A stretch of 33,720 nucleotides of DNA from DASYYE01 sp035946955. Lineage in GTDB: Bacteria > Actinomycetota > Actinomycetes > Streptosporangiales > Streptosporangiaceae. Under the pieces are notes generated by a model. It was not told where the DNA came from, did not search any database, and worked only from the letters and a program-made list of their open reading frames with translations. Location of the stretch: positions 1 through 33,720 of the forward strand of contig DASYYE010000023.1 in assembly GCA_035946955.1 (NCBI GenBank). Direction: 5' to 3'. Made by a program: the position numbers and the translations under genes. Numbering within the stretch: position 1 is the stretch's first letter; each line of letters starts with the position of its first letter. This document shows, one piece after another, positions 8,367-16,528 of the stretch.

Positions 8367-8938
8367 GGCTGTGATCCCTTCTCAGATCGGGGCGGTTCGC
8401 CCTCGGGAGGGGGCAGTTCGCCGCCGAGCGCGCGCAGCCGCTCCAGCCAGCCGCGCTCAGCGGCGGTGCGGCGGGCCAGCTCACCGACCACGACAGCGCC
8501 CCAGGGATGCTCCTGGCTGGCTTCGGTCAGTCTGGCCAGGTGCGCGGCACGGGCCGACAGGGCGGCCAGGCGGGCGTCCAGTACAGCGCACCGCTCGGCG
8601 GGCGTGAGCAGATCGAACTGGCCCAGCCTAGTCAGGAATTCGGCCTCATCGCCGGCCTGGCCGACGGGCAGCTCGGCCAGCATGTCGTGCAGCAACTCCC
8701 GGCCCACCTCGGTGATCGCGTACACGTGGCGGGGCGGGCGGCCGCCTTCTTGCGGCTCGACGGTCTTGGTGACCGCGCTCGCCTCCTCAAACCGGCGCAG
8801 CGCCGGGTAGAGCGCGTTGTTGTGCAGCCCGAACCCGGAGCTGGCCTCGACCCGCTGGCGCAGCTCGTAACCGTGCGCCGGCTCCTTGGCCAGGTGGCTG
8901 AGGATGAGCACCTCGACATATGACATAACGTCCAGCAT
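8363..8938 (-). CDS. PadR-family transcriptional regulator
   Basis: This is a 191-aa DNA-binding repressor. Residues ~6-85 form the PadR winged helix: LILSHLAKEPAHGYELRQRVE, NNALYPALRRFEEASAV, and the wing GGRPPRHVYAITEVGRELL. The remainder is the helical C-terminal (Vir_act_alpha-like) dimerisation region, with LLTPAERCAVLDARLAALSARAAHL. PadR proteins typically repress an adjacent transporter and are released by its substrates, which agrees with the 4-bp overlap with the MFS gene. ATG at 8938 is used; ATG at 8926 is also possible. A palindrome of TGACATA arms brackets both candidate starts, suggesting autorepression. Confidence 0.9.
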   Translation of the reverse strand: MLDVMSYVEVLILSHLAKEPAHGYELRQRVEASSGFGLHNNALYPALRRFEEASAVTKTVEPQEGGRPPRHVYAITEVGRELLHDMLAELPVGQAGDEAEFLTRLGQFDLLTPAERCAVLDARLAALSARAAHLARLTEASQEHPWGAVVVGELARRTAAERGWLERLRALGGELPPPEGEPPRSEKGSQP

Positions 8939-8971
8939 GCCCTATGTCAAACTGGACGTCAACTGGACGCC
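8921..8971. promoter_or_regulatory. Palindromic operator at the padR start
   Basis: TGACATA (8921-8927) and TATGTCA (8943-8949) form a perfect inverted repeat with a 15-bp spacer, covering the start codon of the PadR gene. A second inverted repeat is interleaved, ACGTCCAG (8928-8935) with CTGGACGT (8952-8959). AACTGGACG is then repeated directly at 8950-8958 and 8961-8969. PadR operators commonly contain ATGT/ACAT-type arms, which matches the outer repeat. Confidence 0.6.
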
Positions 8972-9187
8972 AACACCCCCCGGCGGGCCGGTGTCCCGCC
9001 TGGCGAGGCTGCCAATGCCGGAGCCGCAGGCCACCAGCGCAGAACCCGCCAGCGCCGGACTACCAGGGCGGTGACGGCCGGTCGAGCCTTTCGCCGAGCC
9101 GCTGCTCGGCTAGCAGTGACTCAACCCCGGGCCGCCTGCCCTGGGAGCGTCGGGCGGCTCGAAGGGGACGGAGAGCGGCGGCGTGGG

Positions 9188-9628
9188 CTACAGCTGCCGC
9201 GGCCCTTGGGGCGGCTCGGAGATCTCAGCGACCATCTCGCCCACGGACTTGTCCTTCGCTTTGAGGGCGATATCGGCCTGGGACACCACGCCAACGAGCC
9301 GGTTCTCACCGTCTACGACCGGCAGCCGCCGCACCTGATGCTGTGCCATCAGGTGAAGCGCGTCCGAAAGACCCTGACCGGGCGCCACCGTGACGAGATC
9401 CCCCGACCAAATCTCCCGGCTCGGCATCCCTCGCGGATCCTTCTCCCTGGCGACCGCTCGAACGACGATGTCGCGATCGGTGACCATTCCCACCAGCCGG
9501 TCCCCGTCGAGGATGGGAACCGCCCCTATGTCCTGGGTCTCCATCAGCTGGGCGACCTGGCTGAGCGGCGTATCGGGCGTCACGCAGCGCGGACGCGCGG
9601 TCATCACATCACCGACGTTCACTGCCAT
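9188..9628 (-). CDS. CBS-pair domain protein
   Basis: This is a 146-aa cytosolic protein consisting almost entirely of two CBS motifs. CBS1 spans ~8-65 (DVMTARPRCVTPDTPLSQVAQLM, then GAVPILDGDRLVGMVTDRDIV). CBS2 spans ~75-130 (GDLVTVAPGQGLSDALHLMAQ, then RRLPVVDGENRLVGVVSQADI). CBS pairs bind adenine nucleotides or related ligands and act as sensors. Start ATG 9628 is preceded by GGGAGG at seven bases. The gene lies 65 bp downstream of the TIR-like protein gene on the same strand and may be co-transcribed with it. Standalone two-CBS proteins are common in actinomycetes, so the neighbour could be incidental. Confidence 0.9.
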   Translation of the reverse strand: MAVNVGDVMTARPRCVTPDTPLSQVAQLMETQDIGAVPILDGDRLVGMVTDRDIVVRAVAREKDPRGMPSREIWSGDLVTVAPGQGLSDALHLMAQHQVRRLPVVDGENRLVGVVSQADIALKAKDKSVGEMVAEISEPPQGPRQL

Positions 9629-9693
9629 TGCAGTCCTCCCCTCGTCGACATGACACAAGTGACTCTCGCCGCCGCGCCGGCGCGGTGGCGAGG

Positions 9694-10614
9694 TCAGGAG
9701 TTCGCGGACGACTTCCACTGCTCGAGCCGCCGTTCGATGAGTGCCGCCCGCCCGGCGGCGTCGTTGCCGTCCAGCACAGCCGCGTCACCCGGGTCGGCAC
9801 GGAGGTAGACCCCGGAGGTCCGCGCATGGAAGGCGCCGGCGCCCTCCGAGCGCGTCGTCCAGTAGCCGCCGGCGCGATCGACGCTCTCGAGCTTGATCTC
9901 ACCGGTCCCCTCGAGTTGGGGTGCGTTCGGGTCGCGGGGACGTTCGCCCTTCCAGAAGTAGAAGACGCCGGCCGGATCGACGCGTTCCTTCGACGCCTGG
10001 CTCAAGTAGCGAGCGGACAGCGTGCCGTCGGCCTGCCATGACCGCCCCGAGACCTCGAGCGCGCCGGCGCGGTCACGGCTGATCGTCAGCAGCGAGACCG
10101 CAGATGGCTCGAGTTCCGTTCTGGCGGTGAGGGACAGTTGCCACCAATCACCCTCCAAGCGGCTGATCCGGCCTTCCGCCGCGATCGCTTTCCGCAGCTT
10201 CTGGTTGATCTGACGCACGATGGCCGGCGTGGTGTCGGGGCCGTACCGGATCGAGGTCAAACCGAGCAGGTCGGTGGGGAGCTTGGCACCGTTCGCGTGG
10301 AGGATGAAGGTCCGGCGGATACCGAGCGCACCCCCGAACAGGCCCGCTTCGAAAACGACGTTGTCGCGCGGTGAGCCCTGCCCGGAGGCTGCCTCAGGCG
10401 ACGCTGTCTTAGCCGTCCAGTCGTCCTGGGCGAAGACGAACGCCGCGAAATCGACCTCGCGGGTGAGCTCGACGAGCCGGTTGAGGGTCGAGACACCCGG
10501 GTTGAAGACCGTCGTCCACGCGTCGACGTCGGCGGTGTCTTGAAGCCCCCGGGTGAGCGCCTGCAGCAGCTTCTCCTGCTGCGCAGACGACCCGAGGAAG
10601 ATCCGCGGCTTCAT
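9694..10614 (-). CDS. TIR-like (Cap12/PycTIR type) protein with C-terminal beta-rich domain
   Basis: This is a 306-aa protein. Residues 1-~145 match the predicted nucleotide-binding TIR-like family (PF10137-type) found in TIR-STING and Pycsar effectors: opening KPRIFLGSS, DFAAFVFAQDDW, and the hallmark RDNVVFEAGLFGG with the expected NADase glutamate at 89. LPTDLLGLTSIRY follows. Residues ~153-285 are a separate beta-strand-rich domain starting EGDWWQLSLT and continuing GALEVSGRSWQADG, GVFYFWKGERP and GTGEIKLESV. Its pattern resembles lipocalin-like or SMODS-associated beta-barrel sensor domains, but I cannot name it. The family's known activity is NAD+ degradation on ligand sensing during phage infection; that role here is inferred. 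No CD-NTase or cyclase gene is in the window. ATG 10614 is favoured by an upstream GGCAGGG; GTG 10638 is the alternative. Confidence 0.8.
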   Translation of the reverse strand: MKPRIFLGSSAQQEKLLQALTRGLQDTADVDAWTTVFNPGVSTLNRLVELTREVDFAAFVFAQDDWTAKTASPEAASGQGSPRDNVVFEAGLFGGALGIRRTFILHANGAKLPTDLLGLTSIRYGPDTTPAIVRQINQKLRKAIAAEGRISRLEGDWWQLSLTARTELEPSAVSLLTISRDRAGALEVSGRSWQADGTLSARYLSQASKERVDPAGVFYFWKGERPRDPNAPQLEGTGEIKLESVDRAGGYWTTRSEGAGAFHARTSGVYLRADPGDAAVLDGNDAAGRAALIERRLEQWKSSANS

Positions 10615-10642
10615 CAGTCGATCACCCTGCCGCTCCACGGAG

Positions 10643-10684
10643 CCTAGAGGAATCGGTCAATCACCTAGAGGAATCAGTCAATCA
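10643..10684. repeat. Two tandem 21-bp repeats upstream of the TIR-like gene
   Basis: Two adjacent copies of a 21-bp unit begin CCTAGAGGAATC and end GTCAATCA (10643-10663 and 10664-10684), differing at one base. They lie 29 bp upstream of the preferred ATG of the TIR-like gene. A 21-bp period is two helical turns, so a cooperative operator is plausible. On the minus strand each copy contains TTGAC, which could serve as a -35 element. Confidence 0.65.
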
Positions 10685-10857
10685 CCAAGCGTAGCATTGG
10701 GTTCGGGGAGGTTCCTTGCAGCACCAGCGCCGGCCACTCAGTCACTGACGGCCAGCCAGCCGATGCATGTCAGCTAATCTGCACCAATCCCGCGACATCG
10801 ATCATGGTGTCTGCCGTCCAGGTCAGGTCGTTCTGTATGCCTGTCATGCGCCGCTGG

Positions 10858-11766
10858 TCAGCCCCGGAGCACGTTGAGTGCGGCGACGGCTCCCGGCTGG
10901 GAATCCATGAGGAGCATGATGGCGAACAGCGCGGTGGCCAGGCCGACGTAGGCGCCGAAGACCACCGGGATCGCCCGGCGGCTGAGGTTGGTCATCGCGT
11001 GCGGCCTCGCGGGGAGCGGGCCGCCTCGTTCGCCTGCGGCGGCCTTCCTCTTCAGGTAAGCCCGCTGCGCGCGCTTGTGCTTTATGCGCTCGGCGATGAG
11101 GTCGAGCAGCGCAAGGGGGACCAGGACGACGAAGATGAGCACCCGTTCCCGGAAGGCCAGGACCGCAGCGGCGAGAAAGGCCGCGACCATGAAGCCGAAC
11201 CCGACACGGGTGCCGATTGACATGGCTACCGACTTGACCACCCGGCCGCCATCCAGCGGGCTGACCGGCAGCAGGTTGAACAGGTTGATCAGGGCCGTGA
11301 AGGCGGTGATCGCCGCCACGTACCCGTTGCGGGTCAGCGCGAACAAGCCCAGGCCGAGCAGGCCGAGGACCAGCCCGGTCAGCGGTCCGGCATAGGCGGT
11401 AACCGCCTCTGTCCTGCGGTCGGGGAAGTCATCTTCCGGAACAGCGGCAGCACCGACGAACGGGATGAAATACATGCCACGGACCCGCATCCCAAACCGC
11501 TTCATGACCAGCACGTGCGTGTACTCGTGGACGAAGATGACGGCCATCATGACCAGGGCGAACCGCCAGCTGAACAACACCGTATAGGCAGCCAGCGACG
11601 CCCCGGCCAGGGCCACCTTCCCGAACTTCAGGGTCTTCACCAGCCCGGGAATGGCAGGCCCGAACTTGGACACCACCTTGACCACCATGCCAGCCGCCCC
11701 GGCACGCCACCGGCCTTCCCGGCGCGCCAGCCTCCCGGCATCCGGTTCCTGGACGAGCCTGGCCAC
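10858..11766 (-). CDS. Site-2-protease family (M50) zinc metalloprotease
   Basis: This is a 302-aa integral membrane protein. The zinc motif HExxH is HEYTH (residues 80-84) inside a transmembrane helix (FALVMMAVIFVHEYTHVLVM). The third ligand lies in NLLPVSPLDGGR, with Asp172. Family members cut membrane-embedded substrates such as anti-sigma factors or prepheromones. About six hydrophobic segments are visible, including GPLTGLVLGLLGLGLFALT, FMVAAFLAAAVLAF and RVLIFVVLVPLALLDLIA. A short basic linker (IKHKRAQRAYLKRKAAA) precedes the last helix. GTG at 11766 follows a G-rich stretch; ATG at 11688 is an alternative that would shorten the cytosolic tail. No PDZ domain is seen, so it is not RseP-like in layout. 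The substrate is unknown and no sigma/anti-sigma pair is nearby. Confidence 0.88.
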   Translation of the reverse strand: MARLVQEPDAGRLARREGRWRAGAAGMVVKVVSKFGPAIPGLVKTLKFGKVALAGASLAAYTVLFSWRFALVMMAVIFVHEYTHVLVMKRFGMRVRGMYFIPFVGAAAVPEDDFPDRRTEAVTAYAGPLTGLVLGLLGLGLFALTRNGYVAAITAFTALINLFNLLPVSPLDGGRVVKSVAMSIGTRVGFGFMVAAFLAAAVLAFRERVLIFVVLVPLALLDLIAERIKHKRAQRAYLKRKAAAGERGGPLPARPHAMTNLSRRAIPVVFGAYVGLATALFAIMLLMDSQPGAVAALNVLRG

Positions 11767-11946
11767 ATGCCCCCCAGATGAGCGGCAACAATGCCTACCC
11801 GCCCATCATGATCCTGGCTGGCCGGGCGCCGCCATGGAGCGTCACCCAATTCCCAGACAGGCCCGCACCTGCCCTCCCGGCGGACACAGGCTTCGTGGCC
11901 GCCGGATGCGGGCGCGCTGTGCGGCGGGTCGGCGGTGCCACACCGT

Positions 11947-13317
11947 TTATCCGACGTCACGCCCAGCGGGTGCCGGCAGGGGTTTGCGTGCCCGGACCAC
12001 GACGCGGGTCTTGTCGGCGGGAACGACGGTGACGTGCTTGATCCTGGGCGCCTCGGGTGCGGTGCTGGGTGCCGCCAGCTCCACCCGGCGCAGTACCTCG
12101 GTGATGACGACCCTCATCTCCAGCAGCGCAAGCTGCGCCCCGGCACAGTAGCGGCGGCCGCCGCCGAACGGCATCCAGGACTTGCTGATGGTGGCGCTTT
12201 CGTCGCCGTGGAACCGCTCCGGCCGGAACTCCTCCGGTTCCGGGAACGCCTGCGGATCACGGTGGATCAGGAAGATCAGCGGGGCGGCGATCCAGCCCGC
12301 CGGAACCTCAAACCCGCCCAGCCGTAGCGGATCGTCCAGTAGCCGTGGCACGTCGTACACCACCGGACGGGACCGCAGCGCTTCCTTCACCACCTCGGCG
12401 AGGTATTCATCCCTGCCTCCCGCCAGTTCGTCTTGCAGTCGGCTCAGCACGTCAGTGTTGCGGAGCAGCCGCTCGAACGCCCATGCCAGTCCGGTGGCGG
12501 TGGTTTCGTGGCCGGCCTCCAGCAATGTGATGAGCTCATCGCGCAGCTCTTGGTCGGAGAGCGGCTGCCCGTCTTCGTCCCTGGCTGCCAGCAAGCAGGA
12601 CAAAACGTCGGTGGCGTCTGGGTTCAGGGTGAGCCGACGCTGGGCGATCTCCTCGTACAGCAATTCGTCCACCTCCGCGCGCACCCGCAGGAACCGCGTC
12701 GTGGGCAGGAACGGCAGCCGCCGCAGCACCGGTGACCGTTCGGCCCAGGCCCGCAGTTTCGGCGGCATGACCAAGAGCACCACCGGCCCGCTGACGTCGG
12801 CGAGGCCGGGGACCAGCGCCCTCAGCCGGGCCAGCCGCGCAGGGTCGCGGACGCCGAAGACCAGCCGCAGGATCACCTCCAGGGTGATGTCCTGCATGCG
12901 GTCTCTCAGCGCAAACGGCGTGCCGACCGGCCAGCGGTCGATCTGGGCGGCGGCGATCGCCGCGATCTCACCGCGGTAGGCAGAGATCGCCTTGCCGTGC
13001 AGCGGCGGGCTGAGCAGCTTGCGGTGCCGCCACCACGGGTCGCCGTCCAGACTGAGCAGCGAGTATCGGCCTACGACCGGCTCCAGGAACTGCCGGCGTA
13101 CCTCACCAGCCCGCCCTCCGCCGGCGTCGAGAGCGTAGACCTTCTCGGCCAGCTCAGCCGTTGCGACGAGAACCTCAGGCGGGAAACCAACGAAGTTCAT
13201 CCGGAACACCGGGCCGTACCTTCGAAAGTTGGCTTCGAGGGTGCCCAGCGGATCACGCAGGAACAATGCCGTCTGCAGAAGCGCGGGAAGGCGAGGACCA
13301 GGGGGTTCAGAGGGCAT
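11947..13317 (-). CDS. Cytochrome P450 monooxygenase
   Basis: This is a 456-aa P450. The heme-thiolate loop is FGGGRRYCAGAQLALLE, with Cys391. The I-helix oxygen-activation motif is AGHETT (268-273) and the K-helix ExxR is EALR (312-315). FRPERF follows at 364-369. The sequence style (opening PPGPRLPALLQTALFLRDPLGTLEANFRRYGPVFRMNFVGFP, ISKSWMPFGGG) is closer to the CYP110/fatty-acid-type clade than to typical Streptomyces macrolide P450s. That placement is from memory and moderate. ATG 13317 has GGAG seven bases upstream. It is divergent from a TetR regulator with three operator-like repeats between them, suggesting substrate-inducible control. No ferredoxin gene is adjacent. Confidence 0.92.
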   Translation of the reverse strand: MPSEPPGPRLPALLQTALFLRDPLGTLEANFRRYGPVFRMNFVGFPPEVLVATAELAEKVYALDAGGGRAGEVRRQFLEPVVGRYSLLSLDGDPWWRHRKLLSPPLHGKAISAYRGEIAAIAAAQIDRWPVGTPFALRDRMQDITLEVILRLVFGVRDPARLARLRALVPGLADVSGPVVLLVMPPKLRAWAERSPVLRRLPFLPTTRFLRVRAEVDELLYEEIAQRRLTLNPDATDVLSCLLAARDEDGQPLSDQELRDELITLLEAGHETTATGLAWAFERLLRNTDVLSRLQDELAGGRDEYLAEVVKEALRSRPVVYDVPRLLDDPLRLGGFEVPAGWIAAPLIFLIHRDPQAFPEPEEFRPERFHGDESATISKSWMPFGGGRRYCAGAQLALLEMRVVITEVLRRVELAAPSTAPEAPRIKHVTVVPADKTRVVVRARKPLPAPAGRDVG

Positions 13318-13342
13318 CGGGTACTCCAGGCAGCCATGTTTT

Positions 13343-13396
13343 ACACATCTGTATACTTACACATTTGTATACCACGTCATTTAGACGCTTGTATAC
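13343..13396. promoter_or_regulatory. Triple operator repeat between P450 and TetR genes
   Basis: ACACATCTGTATAC (13343-13356), ACACATTTGTATAC (13359-13372) and the variant AGACGCTTGTATAC (13383-13396) are spaced 16 and 24 bp apart in the divergent intergenic region. Each ends in the palindrome GTATAC. The last copy ends ten bases before the TetR ATG and includes a possible -10 sequence (TATACC), so TetR binding would block its own promoter as well as that of the P450. Confidence 0.65.
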
Positions 13397-13405
13397 CATG
13401 GCCCC

Positions 13406-14083
13406 ATGCACAGCGACCGCCCTGCGAGCAGTCACCGGGACCGGCTCCTCGCCGGGGCACTGACCTGCCTGCGGGAAAAGGGCTATGCCCACACCACGGC
13501 CCGCGACCTCGTCGCCGCCTCCGGCACCAACCTCCACTCGATCGGCTACCACTTCGGCAGCAAGGAGGCACTGCTGGACGAGGCGCTCGGCGAGTGCTTC
13601 CGCCTGTGGACCACCCGCGTCGAAGAGGCAGCGTTCGGGACCCCCGCCCGCAGCCCCCGCGAACAACTCCACGCAGCACTCGCCGCGCTGATCGACTCCT
13701 TCGACGAACTCCGCCCCCAGGTGCTCGCCTGCGTGGAAGCCATCGCGCCAGCAGCGCGGTCGGAAACGCTCCGGGCCAAGCTGGCCGCCAGTTACGCCGA
13801 AGCCCGCCAAGCCGCAGCCGCGATGGTCACCCGCGCCTGCACCGACCTGGGGATCACCCCACCCGAAGAAACCGCCGCCCTGACCTCGCTGCTCATCGCC
13901 ATAGGCGACGGCCTGATGCTGCAATGGCTCGCCGACCCCGCCGCAACCCCCGACGCACGCCAGACCATCAACGCCCTCGCCATGCTCACCCCCTTCCTGG
14001 CCGACGAACCCAGCGGCTCAGAGACCAGCCCAGCACCGGACACGGCAGGCGAAGACGACGTTGAGACCACCCGCTGCCCCTGA
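13406..14083 (+). CDS. TetR/AcrR-family transcriptional regulator
   Basis: This is a 225-aa repressor-type protein. The N-terminal helix-turn-helix spans ~10-56: DRLLAGALTCLREKGYAHTTARDLVAASG, then IGYHFGSKEALLDEALGECF. The rest is the helical ligand-binding and dimerisation domain (LIDSFDELRPQVLACVEAIAP, TAALTSLLIAIGDGLMLQWLADP). No Shine-Dalgarno sequence precedes ATG 13406, and a -10-like TATACC lies nine bases upstream, so a leaderless or very short leader transcript is likely. The divergent P450 gene and shared operators make the P450 its probable target. Confidence 0.9.
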   Translation: MHSDRPASSHRDRLLAGALTCLREKGYAHTTARDLVAASGTNLHSIGYHFGSKEALLDEALGECFRLWTTRVEEAAFGTPARSPREQLHAALAALIDSFDELRPQVLACVEAIAPAARSETLRAKLAASYAEARQAAAAMVTRACTDLGITPPEETAALTSLLIAIGDGLMLQWLADPAATPDARQTINALAMLTPFLADEPSGSETSPAPDTAGEDDVETTRCP

Positions 14084-14795
14084 CAGTCACCAACAGAGTG
14101 TTATGCACCAAACGCCCGTATGGGCAGCCGGATCGGGCTGTCACTGTGCCTTTCCGGATTCCTTGTGGGACGAGGATCGTCCCGCTTAGGTCAGCGCCAG
14201 AGCGGGCGTGAGCCACGCCTGCGGTCGGGTTCCATGGCCGGTGCCTTCTCATGCTGCCCCCGGTGGACCGGGCCGCACCTCCGAACATGCACGATCATGA
14301 TTGATAAGTGCAGATTTACGACGAGACTGAACACAACACGAGCGACGACCTAGCCTCATTGAGAGGGGATAGTGTCCGTTTTATCACAAAAATCACCCCT
14401 GGGCCCAAGGGTTGGCGGCACGCTCACGCATACCTCGAGCCGACAACAGCACGGTGACCTGCGCAGCTCCGGGAACGGCATTAGTGCTTACTCTTGTGCG
14501 TAATAACGATGAATGAAACACTATTGAGCTGTGGTCAGGAGCTTCCATCTCGACCGGGGCACCATCGAGTTCACCCCGCAACGTGGTGACCAGCGTGGGC
14601 AGCGACCCGGAGTTCGATGGCAGCCTGCACCGCCGCTTCGCGCACTGAACGGCGGCCGGAGTGGAGCATGCGCGCTGTCCGGCCCGCAGCCGTTAGCCCC
14701 AGGAGACCGTGGCTTGGGCCCGACGGTGTGCCGCCAAGACCCGGGCGGGTCCTGGCGAGTGATGAATAACCCCGCGATCACCCAAGAGGTGCCCG
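14084..14795. other. Long intergenic region, no supported gene
   Basis: No frame here shows actinomycete codon bias or a recognisable protein. Several short hairpins follow the TetR stop, including GCCC-gtat-GGGC at ~14113-14124 and the stronger one at 14167-14183. An AT-richer stretch at ~14285-14520 contains a loose inverted repeat (AGGGGAT with ATCACCCCT, about 14363-14399). It probably holds the promoter of the downstream glycosidase gene. Confidence 0.5.
14167..14183. terminator. Hairpin GGGACGA-gga-TCGTCCC
   Basis: A perfect 7-bp stem with a 3-base loop lies 84 bp past the TetR stop. There is no T-tract, as is usual for actinomycete terminators. Its role is inferred only from position. 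Confidence 0.35.
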
Positions 14796-16469
14796 ATGTT
14801 GCATGCTCACCTTCTTCGATCTCGCCCGGCATTCACGATCTTCGTGGTTGGCCTCCTCGTGGCCGGTTCAGCCGCCTTCACCACTGCGGCTCAGGCCACC
14901 GGTTCCACAACCACCACGCTCGTTCCCGACTCGCTGACCACCACCGCTGGCGGGACGGGGGGGCAGCCCGTATCCGCCATGGGTGTTCAGGATCAGTCCG
15001 GTACCGCCAACGACTGGAACAAATACGTGGAGTTCTGGGGGCACTCGGCCGGCACCGCATACGCGGGGTATGCGGGCTTCACGCTGCCCAGTAGCGTCGC
15101 GCCGTCTTCGATCACTAGCCTGCAGGTCCAGGTGAACTACCTGGGCCCTGCGACCGCCACCCAGATCTGGACGTGGAGCCTGTACGACTGGGCCACCAGC
15201 TCCTGGGTGAGCGTCGGCACCAACGCCGGGGCACCCGACTGGGGCGTCTGGACGCTGTTGTCATTCAATGCCACCGGGACGCTGGCTGACTACGTTTCCA
15301 GCACCGGCGCGCTGCGCCTGCACCTGGCATCCAATAACTCCAGCGACAACGCCGACATCGACTACGAAGCGATCGAGGTGACCAGCAACACCACAGTGGC
15401 CGACGATTTCTCGGTCTCGGTCAGCCCGGCCTCGGGTCCGGTGGCGCCGGGCAATTCCGCGGCAACCACGGTGAGCACGGCGGTGACATCAGGGTCGGCG
15501 CAGTCTGTGTCGCTGGCCGCGTCAGGCGCCCCAGCCGGCGTGAGCGTGTCGTTTGACCCGTCCTCTGTGACGGCCGGTGGCTCATCCACCGCGACCATCA
15601 CCGCCACAGCGTCGGCGGCACCGGGCACCTACCCGATCACCATCACCGGCACCGCGCCGTCCGGATCCCACACCGCCAGCTACTCGCTGACCGTCACGCC
15701 GGGATCGGGGGGCATCACCCAGATGCCGCCGCCGCTTCCGTGCCCGGGCTGCTGGGTCCCACCGCTGCAGACCAGCTGGAACTGGGTGCTCGCACAGGTC
15801 CCCGCCCCGCCGTACCGCAATGTCAGCATGTACGACATCGACGGCTTCAACGCGACCGCCTCCGATGTGGCCTCGATGCACGCGGCCGGGATCAAGGTGG
15901 TCTGCTACATCAGCGCGGGCACGTATGAGAACTGGCGGCCCGACGCCTCGCAGTTCCCGTCCTCGATCATGGGTAACGGCGTTGTCGGCTGGCCGGGAGA
16001 AAAGTGGCTAGACATCCGTGACATCCAGAAGCCAGACAGCGTGCTGTTGTCCATCATGACCGCCCGGCTGGACATGTGCCGCTCGAAGGGCTTCGACGGC
16101 GTGGAGCTGGACAACGTCGACGGCTACACCAACAACACCGGATTCCCGCTCACTGCCAACGACCAGGCGATCTACAACTCCGTCCTGGCCAACGCAGCCC
16201 ATCAGCGAGGAATGTCCGTGCTCCTCAAAAACGACCTCGGCCAAGTCTCCACCCTTCTGCCGTACTTCGATGGAGCGCTCAACGAGCAGTGCAACCAGTA
16301 CTCCGAATGCGGGCCCCTCAGCCAGTTCATTCAGGCAGGAAAGGCAGTGTTCAACGCCGAGTACTCAGGTTCCACCTCGTCGTTCTGCCCAGCCGACAAC
16401 GCCGCCAACTTCAACGGCGTGCTTTACAGCATCAACCTTGACGACTCGGTGTTCCAACCGTGCCGGTAA
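14796..16469 (+). CDS. Secreted GH114-type glycosidase with accessory beta-sandwich domains
   Basis: This is a 557-aa exported protein starting at ATG 14796 after AAGAGGTG. Residues 1-~33 are the signal peptide. Residues ~40-200 form a carbohydrate-binding-like beta-sandwich (LVPDSLTTTAGG, DWNKYVEFWG, SLQVQVNYLG, GALRLHLASNNSSDNADIDYEAIEV). Residues ~205-305 are an Ig/FN3-like domain with Ser/Thr-rich strands (DFSVSVSPASGPVAPGN, GTYPITITGTAPSG). A Pro/Cys linker follows. Residues ~325-557 match GH114 (endo-alpha-1,4-polygalactosaminidase family): YDIDGFN, VVCYISAGTYENWRPD, GFDGVELDNVDGY, LLKND and FNAEYS, the acidic residues lying at strand ends of the TIM barrel. It probably cleaves an amino-sugar polymer of fungal or bacterial matrix. 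No partner genes are adjacent. Confidence 0.85.
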   Translation: MLHAHLLRSRPAFTIFVVGLLVAGSAAFTTAAQATGSTTTTLVPDSLTTTAGGTGGQPVSAMGVQDQSGTANDWNKYVEFWGHSAGTAYAGYAGFTLPSSVAPSSITSLQVQVNYLGPATATQIWTWSLYDWATSSWVSVGTNAGAPDWGVWTLLSFNATGTLADYVSSTGALRLHLASNNSSDNADIDYEAIEVTSNTTVADDFSVSVSPASGPVAPGNSAATTVSTAVTSGSAQSVSLAASGAPAGVSVSFDPSSVTAGGSSTATITATASAAPGTYPITITGTAPSGSHTASYSLTVTPGSGGITQMPPPLPCPGCWVPPLQTSWNWVLAQVPAPPYRNVSMYDIDGFNATASDVASMHAAGIKVVCYISAGTYENWRPDASQFPSSIMGNGVVGWPGEKWLDIRDIQKPDSVLLSIMTARLDMCRSKGFDGVELDNVDGYTNNTGFPLTANDQAIYNSVLANAAHQRGMSVLLKNDLGQVSTLLPYFDGALNEQCNQYSECGPLSQFIQAGKAVFNAEYSGSTSSFCPADNAANFNGVLYSINLDDSVFQPCR

Positions 16470-16528
16470 AGAACAACTGACGGAGACCGGCCCACCGGCT
16501 CGGCGCTTGGCGGCCCAAGGGATCACAC

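Noticed and set aside
14363..14399. AGGGGAT...ATCACCCCT inverted repeat as a possible mobile-element end
   Set aside because: The arms are imperfect, and no transposase relic or partner end is nearby.
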